Below, piece after piece: positions 15,898 through 24,405 of a stretch of 64,000 nucleotides of DNA (positions within the stretch are counted from its first letter, which is position 1; each line of letters starts with the position of its first letter). A program made the position numbers and the translations under genes. The notes beneath the pieces were generated by a model that saw nothing but the letters and a program-made list of their open reading frames with translations, had not been told where the DNA came from and did not search any database. Source of the DNA: Pedobacter sp. (GTDB taxonomy: Bacteria; Bacteroidota; Bacteroidia; Sphingobacteriales; Sphingobacteriaceae); assembly GCF_031119335.1 (NCBI RefSeq), contig NZ_JAVHXT010000016.1, positions 50,785 to 114,784 on the forward strand, written 5' to 3'.

Positions 15898-16650
15898 ATG
15901 GATAAATTACTACTATTTGATATTAAATTCTATAAATCAGCATTTAACGATTTCTTTCAATTCCTATTTCATCCATCTTTAAATTTATCAAAAATCGAAA
16001 AAAGTGTAACACAGAAAATCCTAATTTCGGTTATACTTTTTATTTTAAAAATAAGCTTTTCCGTTGCCATAGCAAGTATCATTGGTGCTTTTTATGAACC
16101 TAAAAATCTTACTGATGCTTCGATGTCGTCTCGTTTTACTCCGTTAATATATCTACTAGTAGGCGGACTACTACTTCCTCTATTTGAAGAAGTGTTATTC
16201 AGACTTTCCTTGATATTTAACCCCATATACCTAAGCTTTAGTTCTGCCGCCGCTACTTATTATTTGATTACAAAATTGGTGTTCCATGTTAAACTTAGTG
16301 AATATGACGACACATTTTTCGTTAGATTAGGTATTGCATTGTTAATGGGTGGCTTGATATATTTTCTAGTTAGGAAAAACACTATTAAATCATATCTAAC
16401 CAAGTTTTGGATACGAAATTTTAAGATGATATATTACACTTCATGCGTCTTGTTCGCTTGGTTGCATATATTCAATTTCGAACTTAATTTAACCAATCTG
16501 TTACTACTTCCAGTTTTGACCTTGCCTCAGCTGTTTAGTGCAAGTGTGGCTGGTTATACGAGGGTTAGATTTGGATTTCAATATCCTTTACTATTGCATG
16601 TGTTTACGAACTCTTCTTTGATAGGTCTAAGCATCCTCGTAGGAGAGTAG
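15898..16650 (+). CDS. CPBP-family intramembrane glutamic endopeptidase
   Basis: A 250-residue polytopic membrane protein (about seven helices) with all three CPBP (Abi/Rce1-like) motifs. These are EExxxR at residues 97-102 (EEVLFR), FxxxH ending at H190 (FAWLH), and HxxxN at H234-N238. In the family the two Glu and the His/Asn residues form the active site for proteolysis within the membrane. Substrates in Bacteroidota are unknown. It is preceded by an inverted repeat close to the ATG and followed by a repeat-bearing spacer, and appears monocistronic. Confidence 0.85.
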   Translation: MDKLLLFDIKFYKSAFNDFFQFLFHPSLNLSKIEKSVTQKILISVILFILKISFSVAIASIIGAFYEPKNLTDASMSSRFTPLIYLLVGGLLLPLFEEVLFRLSLIFNPIYLSFSSAAATYYLITKLVFHVKLSEYDDTFFVRLGIALLMGGLIYFLVRKNTIKSYLTKFWIRNFKMIYYTSCVLFAWLHIFNFELNLTNLLLLPVLTLPQLFSASVAGYTRVRFGFQYPLLLHVFTNSSLIGLSILVGE

Positions 16651-16725
16651 CAATTTCTAATTCAAATTGGCGACACAGGAGCTTGATGTGGCTATCTTAA
16701 CATTTTAGCACAGCATTTTGTAAAC

Positions 16726-16860
16726 TAAACCTGATAGTAACGGATCCCGATTTTAATCTTCTAATGACGTTTGTAATGATATGCTTTCCCTTTGCATAGG
16801 TTTCATCGGGAGAAGTGTATAGCAGGGCTATCGGGAGCTATGGAAAACAAAACCTGCTTT
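16726..16860 (+). repeat. Interspersed repeat, family D (copy 2, interrupted)
   Basis: AAACCTGATAGTAACGG, then GATCCCGAT, are separated from their continuation ATCGGGAGAAG and AGCAGGGCTATCGGGAGC by roughly 45-50 extra bases (about 16757-16802) in the place where the other copies have a short loop. Confidence 0.5.
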
Positions 16861-17058
16861 TCAAAAAACATTTATTATAATCCAAAGATTTCTCAACTAC
16901 ACTGCGCCCAGTTTAAAATCACCAAAGTTGAAATTCAAACGTTTGATATTAACCACTAACCTACATCCCTCCTTTTACCTACAAAAACCATAGATTTTAT
17001 CAGCTCTAAAATCACTTTTATTAAGGATTTGTTACGATAATATCTCCTTTAAAATTCT

Positions 17059-17066
17059 TACCTTTG
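17059..17066 (+). promoter_or_regulatory. Putative -7 box (TACCTTTG) of gcvP
   Basis: A perfect match to TAnnTTTG, 24 nt before the gcvP ATG. A TTTG at 17028-17031 is farther away than the usual -33 spacing. Confidence 0.5.
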
Positions 17067-17090
17067 CGGCATTAAAAATGCTAGCATTCA

Positions 17091-19970
17091 ATGAGCTTAA
17101 ACATCCATTACCAAGAGAATTTTAAAGACCGCCATATTGCGCCAAACGAGGCCGATACTAAGGCAATGTTAGAAACTGTAGGTGTTAATTCTATCGACGA
17201 ATTAATTGAACAAACAGTTCCGGCAACTATCAGGTTAAAGCAAGGTTTAAATTTGCCAGAAGCAAAATCTGAGGTTGATTATTTAACAACCTTAAAGCAA
17301 ACTGCGTCTTTAAATAAGGTTTTCAAATCTTATATCGGACAAGGATATTATGACAACATCACCCCTGGTGTAATTTTACGTAACGTATTCGAAAACCCAG
17401 GATGGTACACACAATATACGCCTTACCAAGCAGAAATTGCACAAGGTCGTTTACAGGCTTTGTTAAATTTCCAAACCATGGTTATTGACCTAACGGGAAT
17501 GGAGATTGCAAACGCTTCTCTATTAGACGAAGGTACGGCTGCTGCCGAGGCGATGTTTATGCAATACAGCTTGCGTAAAAAAGAGCAGGGCAATAAGTAC
17601 TTCGTTTCTGAAGCTATTTTCGCTCAAACTATCGATATTCTTAAAACAAGAGCCAATCCTTTCGGTATCGAATTGGTAATTGGCAACCACGAAACTTTTG
17701 AGCCTACGGCAGAGTTTTTCGGTGCTATTGTACAATATCCGGCAGGTAATGGCGAAGTTTACAACTATAGCAATTTAGCAAACGCTTTACACGCACAAAA
17801 CGTAAAGTTAACCGTAATTGCAGATTTGTTAAGCTTAACGCTATTAACTCCTCCGGGAGAATGGGGTGCTGATGTAGTAGTTGGTACTACGCAACGTTTC
17901 GGTATTCCAATGGGATTTGGTGGTCCACACGCTGCATTTTTTGCTACGAAGGATGAATACAAACGTTCAATTCCAGGTCGTATTATTGGTGTAACTATCG
18001 ATAGCAACGAAAACTACGCTTTACGTATGGCTTTGCAAACTCGTGAGCAACACATCCGTAGAGATAAAGCGACTTCAAATATTTGTACTGCACAGGCTCT
18101 GTTAGCTATTATGGCAGGTTTTTATGCTGCTTACCACGGCCCTAAAGGCTTAAAATTAATTGCTGAGCGTACACACGGTTTAACGGTTTCATTAGCAGAA
18201 TCGTTAAAAGCGGCAGGTTATAACGTAAGCAACAAAGCTTATTTTGATACTATTGAAGTTGAACTAGGCGATTTAAAAGGTGCCATCCATAAAGATTGTT
18301 TAGATAATAACATCAATTTAAACTATCAAGGTACTAAAGCAACCATCTCTTTAGATGAAACTACCAACTTCGAAGACGTAAGTTTATTGGTTCGTATCTT
18401 CTCTAAAGTGAAAGCAATTGCTACAGACAGCGTAGTTGTGGTTAACAAAGTAAGCACTACTATTCCAGCTGAATTACAACGTACTTCTGCATATTTAACA
18501 CACCCAGTATTCAACTCGCACCACTCAGAACATGAGATGTTGCGTTATATCAAATCATTAGAAACTAAAGATTTATCACTTTGTCATTCAATGATTGCTT
18601 TAGGTTCATGTACCATGAAGTTAAACGCAACTACAGAAATGATACCAGTAACTTGGCCAGAGTTTAGCAAGATACATCCTTTTGCTCCTGCCGACCAAGT
18701 TCTAGGTTACTACACCGTATTTGATGAGTTGGATAAATGGTTAAGCGAAATCACAGGCTTTGCTGCCATGAGTTTCCAACCAAACGCTGGTGCTCAAGGC
18801 GAGTATGCAGGTTTAATGGTCATTAGAGCTTACCACCAAGATCGTGGCGACCACCATAGAAATATCGCTTTAATTCCTGCTTCGGCACACGGTACCAACC
18901 CTGCTTCTGCAGCAATGGCCGGAATGAAAATCGTTGTAGTTAAATCTACCGAGAAAGGTGAAATTGACGTAGAAGACCTGAAAGCAAAAGCAGCAGAACA
19001 TGCAGCAAACCTTTCTTGCTTAATGGTAACCTACCCTTCTACCCACGGTGTATTCGAAGAGAGTATCATCGAAATCTGTAAAGTAATCCACGAAAACGGC
19101 GGACAGGTTTACATGGATGGTGCCAACATGAACGCACAAGTAGGCTTAACTAGCCCAGCTAATATCGGTGCCGATGTTTGTCACTTAAACTTACACAAAA
19201 CTTTCTGTATTCCTCATGGTGGCGGTGGTCCTGGTATGGGTCCAATTGGTGTGGCAGCACACTTAGTGCCTTACTTACCTGGTCACGCTGTGGTAGATAT
19301 CGAAAAAGGAAAATCTATCCCAGCAGTATCTTCTGCACCTTGGGGTTCAGCTAGTATTTTGTTAATTTCTCACGCTTACATCGCTATGATGGGTGCTGAA
19401 GGCTTAACTAATGCTACCAAATATGCCATCTTAAACGCCAACTACATGAAAGCTCGTTTAGAACAACATTTCCCTGTATTATATGCAGGTGCGAATGGTC
19501 GTTGTGCACACGAGATGATTTTAGATTGTCGTGGTTTCAAAAACTTCGGTATCGAGGTGGTTGATATCGCTAAACGTTTGATGGATTATGGTTTCCACGC
19601 TCCTACGGTTTCTTTCCCAGTTGCTGGAACCTTAATGGTTGAGCCAACTGAAAGTGAGCCTAAGCACGAGTTAGATCGTTTCTGCGATGCTTTAATTGCC
19701 ATCAGAAATGAAATTAGCGAGGTTGAAACTGGTACTTTAGATAAAGTAGATAATCCATTGAAAAATGCGCCACACACTGCTGCTGTAGTAACTGGAAATG
19801 AGTGGAACCACGGTTATAGCCGTCAAACTGCTGCTTTCCCATTACCTTATGTAGCTGCTTACAAATTCTGGCCCTCGGTGGGTAGAGTAAACGATAGTCA
19901 CGGAGACCGCTCTTTGATTTGCGCTTGCCCTCCTTTAGAAAGCTATATGGAAGAAGAAGCAATGGCATAA
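17091..19970 (+). CDS. gcvP: Glycine dehydrogenase (decarboxylating), glycine cleavage system P protein
   Basis: The 959-residue single-chain P protein releases CO2 from glycine and passes the aminomethyl group to lipoylated GcvH. The N-terminal half shows RHIAPNEAD and YIGQGYYDNITP, and the catalytic half shows HGTNPASAAMAG and GGGGPGMGPIGV. The PLP lysine is K703 in LHKTFC. Length is normal for the fused (not split P1/P2) form. gcvT and gcvH are not adjacent, so the system is scattered, as is common in this phylum. It has its own promoter box and is monocistronic. Confidence 0.97.
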   Translation: MSLNIHYQENFKDRHIAPNEADTKAMLETVGVNSIDELIEQTVPATIRLKQGLNLPEAKSEVDYLTTLKQTASLNKVFKSYIGQGYYDNITPGVILRNVFENPGWYTQYTPYQAEIAQGRLQALLNFQTMVIDLTGMEIANASLLDEGTAAAEAMFMQYSLRKKEQGNKYFVSEAIFAQTIDILKTRANPFGIELVIGNHETFEPTAEFFGAIVQYPAGNGEVYNYSNLANALHAQNVKLTVIADLLSLTLLTPPGEWGADVVVGTTQRFGIPMGFGGPHAAFFATKDEYKRSIPGRIIGVTIDSNENYALRMALQTREQHIRRDKATSNICTAQALLAIMAGFYAAYHGPKGLKLIAERTHGLTVSLAESLKAAGYNVSNKAYFDTIEVELGDLKGAIHKDCLDNNINLNYQGTKATISLDETTNFEDVSLLVRIFSKVKAIATDSVVVVNKVSTTIPAELQRTSAYLTHPVFNSHHSEHEMLRYIKSLETKDLSLCHSMIALGSCTMKLNATTEMIPVTWPEFSKIHPFAPADQVLGYYTVFDELDKWLSEITGFAAMSFQPNAGAQGEYAGLMVIRAYHQDRGDHHRNIALIPASAHGTNPASAAMAGMKIVVVKSTEKGEIDVEDLKAKAAEHAANLSCLMVTYPSTHGVFEESIIEICKVIHENGGQVYMDGANMNAQVGLTSPANIGADVCHLNLHKTFCIPHGGGGPGMGPIGVAAHLVPYLPGHAVVDIEKGKSIPAVSSAPWGSASILLISHAYIAMMGAEGLTNATKYAILNANYMKARLEQHFPVLYAGANGRCAHEMILDCRGFKNFGIEVVDIAKRLMDYGFHAPTVSFPVAGTLMVEPTESEPKHELDRFCDALIAIRNEISEVETGTLDKVDNPLKNAPHTAAVVTGNEWNHGYSRQTAAFPLPYVAAYKFWPSVGRVNDSHGDRSLICACPPLESYMEEEAMA

Positions 19971-19978
19971 CAATCACG

Positions 19979-20010
19979 CGTCATTGCGAGGAGGCACGAC
20001 GTGGCAATCT
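19979..20010 (+). repeat. REP-like repeat, family B (copy 1)
   Basis: CGTCATTGCGAGG and GCAATCT ends with a variable middle, just after the gcvP stop. Other copies are at 39618-39641, 39976-40001, 43055-43088, 63105-63130 and 63288-63313. Confidence 0.6.
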
Positions 20011-20150
20011 ATTTTGCCAAGCCTCTTACTTACAACACTCAATAGCTCGGACAAGCGTTCGGGCTATTTTTTTAACCTACCTTCCATCCTAAGTGCAGCG
20101 AAGGATCTATTATTTATTTGAAAAGCAAAGACACTATTTCATTTTAATGT

Positions 20151-20225
20151 TCGTCCTGCTGTCCGCTTTACTTCGGGCAAACACACAGGTTTGCCGCTAC
20201 GTGTTCGCTTCCATCAGGTTTATTT
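20151..20225 (-). repeat. Interspersed repeat, family D (copy 3)
   Basis: On the minus strand: AAACCTGATGGAAGCG, a stem GGCAAAC...GTTTGCC, CGAAG, GCGGACAGCAGGAC. The order is the same as at 11769-11853, with a different central stem. Confidence 0.5.
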
Positions 20226-20263
20226 AACTCAAACTTCTGCAAAAAACAAACACCTAACTTGGC

Positions 20264-20305
20264 GCAAAAAAAAGACTTCCAAAGTTTTCAAACTTCGGAA
20301 GTCTT
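20264..20305 (-). terminator. Intrinsic terminator of the zinc metalloprotease gene
   Basis: AAGACTTCC (20272-20280) pairs with GGAAGTCTT (20297-20305), extended inward by AAGTTT/AAACTT. On the minus strand a run of Ts follows the stem. Confidence 0.75.
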
Positions 20306-20331
20306 AATTTGCTACGTTTAAAGCAAAGTAA

Positions 20332-22899
20332 TTAATCCAATGTCAAATCTATCTTTTTCAATAAATACCTGTAATGATCTGCAACTTCTCCATTGCTCGT
20401 TTGCAGACGTTGCTTAACCAAAGTTCTAACCCTATTCAACTCTGAGATGGCTAAGGTTTCTACCTTAAATTGCTTATCTGTGCCCACTAAATCCATGTAT
20501 TGGAAATAAAGCTGCTTATCTGCTTCAACATTCTCAAACAACTCAAAACAATTGTTATCGTTATTCGAGGTACCCGCAAAACCTTTAGCATTAGCTGCAC
20601 TTTTCTTTAACGCAGAAAGGTTAATCAATCTATCTACATAAACTGCTTGTATCAATTGATCGTAGTAATTTAGCGACTTTCTGCTTTCAGCAAAAGCATC
20701 ATTTCTAATTTGATTTAGCAGATCGGTAGCGCTATAGCCATTAGTGTTATGCAAGCCGTTATTGGTTAAATGCACTAACTTACCTACGTTTAACAACTCT
20801 GCTTGGAAACTTTTCTTCACCAAACGCTCTACATAAGTGCTTACCGTAACAATACGTTTTACACTTCCAGCTTTTTCGTAAATAATCATATCCTTTGGCA
20901 AAGCGTTTAACCAAACCGGCAGCTGACGGTATTGCTCTAACATAAAAGCAACAGCTTCTTCATTTTGCTTTTTCGAAGTGAAACGATAAGTAGGCTGCGC
21001 TTGTCCCTGCACCGGATAATACTGAAAAGTACCGCCAACAACCGCTCCTACATGCCCCAAATATCTATTATACTGATTTAGCACCGCCAAATACATATCT
21101 TCCAAATCATCGTATTTCTCACCCGGCTGGTTCATCCAATTACGCATATTACTTAAAATATAGCGGGTATTTTTCACACCATACCTGCTAGCTTTCACCA
21201 CATCATCACCTAAACTTTCTCTTTGTGAAGATGGGTCACTTGCATTTACATCGCCCTCGGCAAACCTATAATTTGGATCATTGGCATGTTTGGCAATCCA
21301 AGCATTTAGCGTTTTTGTTTCTTCGTCTGGTGTATTGGCCTCCACATTTTTATAGCCCCAGCTAATAGCGTACTTATCATAAACACCTAACAACGGCGGC
21401 GTTAGCTTCACTCCTTTATCTTCTGGTTGAGCGATGTAATTATTACGGGCATAATCCATAATTGAGGGCGTAGTGCCATACTTTTGCGTGAAAGAAGCAG
21501 AACGCAACGAATCTACAGGAAATGCGTAAGATGCACCCATGTTGTGACGTAAACCTAACGAGTGACCAATTTCGTGAGCTGCAACATAACGAATAGCTTC
21601 GCCTAAAACTTCGTCAGATAATTTACCTGAACGTACCGAAGGATCATTGGCTGCAGTTTGTGCAAATCGCCACTGCGAAAGAATTTGCAGGATATTGTGG
21701 TAAATGATAACATCCGATTCTAAAATCTCTCCAGAACGTGGGTCGATAACCGAAGGACCTTTAGCATTTGGAATAGCCGATGCCGTATATCTAATCACCG
21801 AATAACGAATATCTTCTGCATTAAATTTTGGATCATTCAGCGGAACATCCTTAGCCATGATGGCATTTTTAAATCCGGCAGCTTCGAAAGCAGGCTTCCA
21901 ATCTTCTACCCCTTTTCTAATGTACTCTTTCCATTTTTGTGGTGTAGATGCATCTAAATAAAATACAATAGGCTTTGCTGGCTCAACCAATTCACCTCTT
22001 TTCATTTTCTCAACATCTTCGGGTTTTGGTTCTAATTTCCATCTATTGATGTAGGCTTTGCTTCCAGTTGCCTCACTTTCGTTAAACGTGGTGAAAGTTT
22101 TGGTGAAATAACCTACCCTATCATCCGCATACCTGCCCATCATTGGTTTTTCTGGCAGCAACACCATAGATCTGTTCACTAAAATCGAGTAAATATCCTC
22201 GGCATTGGTGAAGGTAATCAAGCTACGTACTTCGATGTTTTTATCGAAACTTTGCACTCCCTCAATGTAAGAACGGTCTGTTTCTACCTTATATTTTTTA
22301 TCGGGGATACCCATCGCTTTTTGAATGGGATGTTGTGCAAAAGGACTGATATCCTTTACATCAGCTACAAAAAGCTGTTGAATATCTACGATGGCATTTT
22401 TACCATTCTTTCCTTTAGCTTTTATGGGGAAAGACATCAATATAGGATCTAAAGTTTGCAGTTCTAGCGCTTTTCTAAAGCTAGTATCTACACCAGTAAA
22501 TTTCAAAGCTACCCTAGAAGTTACTTTTCTAAGGTAAATGTATTTACCATCGGGCGATTTATCCCATTGCAGCATTAAACCTGGTTGCGCTCGCTCGCCA
22601 GCTACCATTTGTTCAAAATCGCTGCTGCTCATGGCTACACGTGTAGAAACCATCAGCATATCGCGTCTTAACAAGCTATCAGGAATTTCGAAAAAATAAC
22701 TGTTGTTAGCTTTGTGGCTAATGAACATCCCAGTATCTGAAACTACGCCATCCTTAAAAAAAGCCTGAAAATTTTTGATACCATCTGTAGCTGTTTTACT
22801 AACAATTGCGGTATCTGTAGGTTTTTTCACTTGTGCATTTGCTTGCAAGCAAAGAAGAAATGCCGTTCCTAATAATAGGATTTTTATGTTGTTGTACAT
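20332..22899 (-). CDS. Secreted zinc-dependent metalloprotease (DUF5117/DUF4953 type)
   Basis: An 855-residue exported protein with a signal peptide of about 23 residues (ending QANAQ). The extended zinc motif HExxHxxGxxH is complete: H442, E443, H446 and H452 in HEIGHSLGLRH, as in metzincins. Sequences around it (RYSVIRYTASAIPNAKGPSV, DPRSGEI, PSIMDYARNNY) match the large Bacteroidota family annotated with DUF5118, DUF5117 and DUF4953. It is probably periplasmic or surface-exposed and degrades peptides. It follows the SusC/SusD pair on the same strand after 143 bases that contain a repeat, so it may be the degradative enzyme of that locus. Confidence 0.88.
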   Translation of the reverse strand: MYNNIKILLLGTAFLLCLQANAQVKKPTDTAIVSKTATDGIKNFQAFFKDGVVSDTGMFISHKANNSYFFEIPDSLLRRDMLMVSTRVAMSSSDFEQMVAGERAQPGLMLQWDKSPDGKYIYLRKVTSRVALKFTGVDTSFRKALELQTLDPILMSFPIKAKGKNGKNAIVDIQQLFVADVKDISPFAQHPIQKAMGIPDKKYKVETDRSYIEGVQSFDKNIEVRSLITFTNAEDIYSILVNRSMVLLPEKPMMGRYADDRVGYFTKTFTTFNESEATGSKAYINRWKLEPKPEDVEKMKRGELVEPAKPIVFYLDASTPQKWKEYIRKGVEDWKPAFEAAGFKNAIMAKDVPLNDPKFNAEDIRYSVIRYTASAIPNAKGPSVIDPRSGEILESDVIIYHNILQILSQWRFAQTAANDPSVRSGKLSDEVLGEAIRYVAAHEIGHSLGLRHNMGASYAFPVDSLRSASFTQKYGTTPSIMDYARNNYIAQPEDKGVKLTPPLLGVYDKYAISWGYKNVEANTPDEETKTLNAWIAKHANDPNYRFAEGDVNASDPSSQRESLGDDVVKASRYGVKNTRYILSNMRNWMNQPGEKYDDLEDMYLAVLNQYNRYLGHVGAVVGGTFQYYPVQGQAQPTYRFTSKKQNEEAVAFMLEQYRQLPVWLNALPKDMIIYEKAGSVKRIVTVSTYVERLVKKSFQAELLNVGKLVHLTNNGLHNTNGYSATDLLNQIRNDAFAESRKSLNYYDQLIQAVYVDRLINLSALKKSAANAKGFAGTSNNDNNCFELFENVEADKQLYFQYMDLVGTDKQFKVETLAISELNRVRTLVKQRLQTSNGEVADHYRYLLKKIDLTLD

Positions 22900-22933
22900 T
22901 GAATTTCTTTTTGTGTGTTGTTATACTTATAAA

Positions 22934-23021
22934 TCCTCCCCCTGCCCCCTCTTGAGGGGGATATACATATTGCCTATGCACCATGTATCTCCCTCTAGAG
23001 GGAGAATTAAAGAGGGAGGAC
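22934..23021. repeat. Interspersed repeat, family C (copy 3)
   Basis: TCCTCCCCCTGCCCCCTCTTG, in pieces, then GATATACATATTGCC, hairpin TCTCCCTCTAGAGGGAGA (22988-23005) and AAGAGGGAGGA. It lies between susD and the metalloprotease. Confidence 0.55.
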
Positions 23022-23042
23022 TTGGGAAGATTAAATTTACTT

Positions 23043-24380
23043 TTACTCGTAACCAGGGTTTTGCCTGCCGAATAAATTATTGCCTACCGTTTCCGATTCT
23101 GGTATGGGTAAAATGTATTGATTGACATTGGTCACGGTTGGCTTAATTGCAGAAATTTTACCAAAGCGGATATTTGCAAACCAATCGCTACCGTTCTCAA
23201 AGCATAATTCTTTGATGTATTCTGCATGAATTTCATCTAACAAAGCAGCCTTGGTTGTCGCTGCCGAAACCCTTGGCGCTCCCCAAGCCCTACTCATAAT
23301 AGTTTGTAACGGAATTTTAGCATCTGCCAAGGGCGCATCAGAACGTGTTAAACCTTCTGCTTTAATCAAATACATCTCTACCAAACGGATAAAATATGTT
23401 GGTGCAAAAGCTGCCGCATTATTCACCTTGATAATATTATTGCTAGTTGCATTAAAAGAAGCAGCCACACGTGGGTCACCAGTCATAAAGGTTTTTAACC
23501 AAGGACTAACAATTGTTGCATTATTGGTGTAAGTGAATTTTTTACGATCTGCCACAAAGGTAACTGCATCTGTAGCACGCATAAATATCATTTCTGTAGA
23601 AGTAAAGCCGTCAGCAAATACTCTTGCAAAAGTTGGACTTAAAGAGCGTTTGTTCTCCAAAATAACTTCATCGGCTAAGGTCGCCGCACTAGCATACTCA
23701 CCTCTAAACAATAGCACACGAGCTTTTAAAGCTTTAGCAGCAGTTTTTGAAAATAAAGTTGACTTAGTGAAATCGGGAGCGTTGGTTATGGCGTAATCTA
23801 AATCACTTAAGATTTGTGTGTAAGTTTCTGCAACGGTACTACGTTTGGTGTGTCGAGTAGTAAAATCTATTGCATCGGTTCTTACGATTACACCATACGC
23901 ACTATTCAAATTGTAAAACTGACCAAAGTATCGCAAAGCATCGAAAGTTGCCATTGCTCTTAAAGCTCTTGCTTGTCCCAACATTTGATCTCTTTCCGTA
24001 GCAGTAAGTTCGCCTTCTGGCAGTTCTCCAATTAGCTGAACAACCCAATTGGTTTGATTAATCATCTTATAGAAAGCAGTCCAAAAGCTGTTTACGTTTG
24101 CAATCTGCGGATTGAGGTTATTGTCTTGGAACTGGATGTCTGGCACAGTGGCTCTACGCATCGTACCTCCTAAAGTAGATGGAATTAGCTCCGTGTGCAT
24201 ATAATAATGTTGGGCGTGCAGTAATGCATAAGCACCATTTAGTAAATTTTTAGCTCCCTCCTTGTTTTTCGCTACGTTATCTGGAGTTAGGTTGTTAGGA
24301 GGAGTTACTTCTAAAACTTCCGTCAAGCTACAAGCACTAAATAAAAGTGATAACAGTAGCAATTGATATATTTTTTTCAT
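23043..24380 (-). CDS. SusD/RagB-family outer-membrane lipoprotein
   Basis: A 445-residue surface lipoprotein (lipobox FSAC, Cys17) that caps a SusC transporter and binds its substrate. The N-terminal TPR-type helices include ARALRAMATFDALRYFG, the usual SusD signature. The C-terminal RagB/SusD part has YFIRLVEMYLIKAEGL and an HAEYIKELCFENGSDWFANIRFG segment, in pieces. It ends RQNPGYE, the typical SusD terminus. It begins 25 nt after susC on the same strand. It is on the short side for the family, in line with pairs that take up small ligands or peptides, which is inference. Confidence 0.9.
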   Translation of the reverse strand: MKKIYQLLLLSLLFSACSLTEVLEVTPPNNLTPDNVAKNKEGAKNLLNGAYALLHAQHYYMHTELIPSTLGGTMRRATVPDIQFQDNNLNPQIANVNSFWTAFYKMINQTNWVVQLIGELPEGELTATERDQMLGQARALRAMATFDALRYFGQFYNLNSAYGVIVRTDAIDFTTRHTKRSTVAETYTQILSDLDYAITNAPDFTKSTLFSKTAAKALKARVLLFRGEYASAATLADEVILENKRSLSPTFARVFADGFTSTEMIFMRATDAVTFVADRKKFTYTNNATIVSPWLKTFMTGDPRVAASFNATSNNIIKVNNAAAFAPTYFIRLVEMYLIKAEGLTRSDAPLADAKIPLQTIMSRAWGAPRVSAATTKAALLDEIHAEYIKELCFENGSDWFANIRFGKISAIKPTVTNVNQYILPIPESETVGNNLFGRQNPGYE

Positions 24381-24405
24381 TGTAATTTGCTATTAGTTGA
24401 TGAAA

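Larger units (their letters stand above)
16651..17090. other. Spacer with a family D repeat and the gcvP promoter
   Basis: No coding frame is supported. It holds family D copy 2 (16726-16860) and a TAnnTTTG box (17059-17066). I see no glycine-riboswitch-like fold. Confidence 0.6.
19971..20331. other. Spacer between convergent genes filled with repeats
   Basis: No coding frame is supported. It contains family B copy 1 (19979-20010), an AGCGAAGGATCTATT word shared with family E (about 20098), family D copy 3 (20151-20225) and the terminator of the metalloprotease gene (20264-20305). Confidence 0.6.

Noticed and set aside
16651..17090. Possible glycine riboswitch before gcvP
   Set aside because: No tandem aptamer-like fold is apparent, and the -7 box leaves a leader of only about 17 nt.
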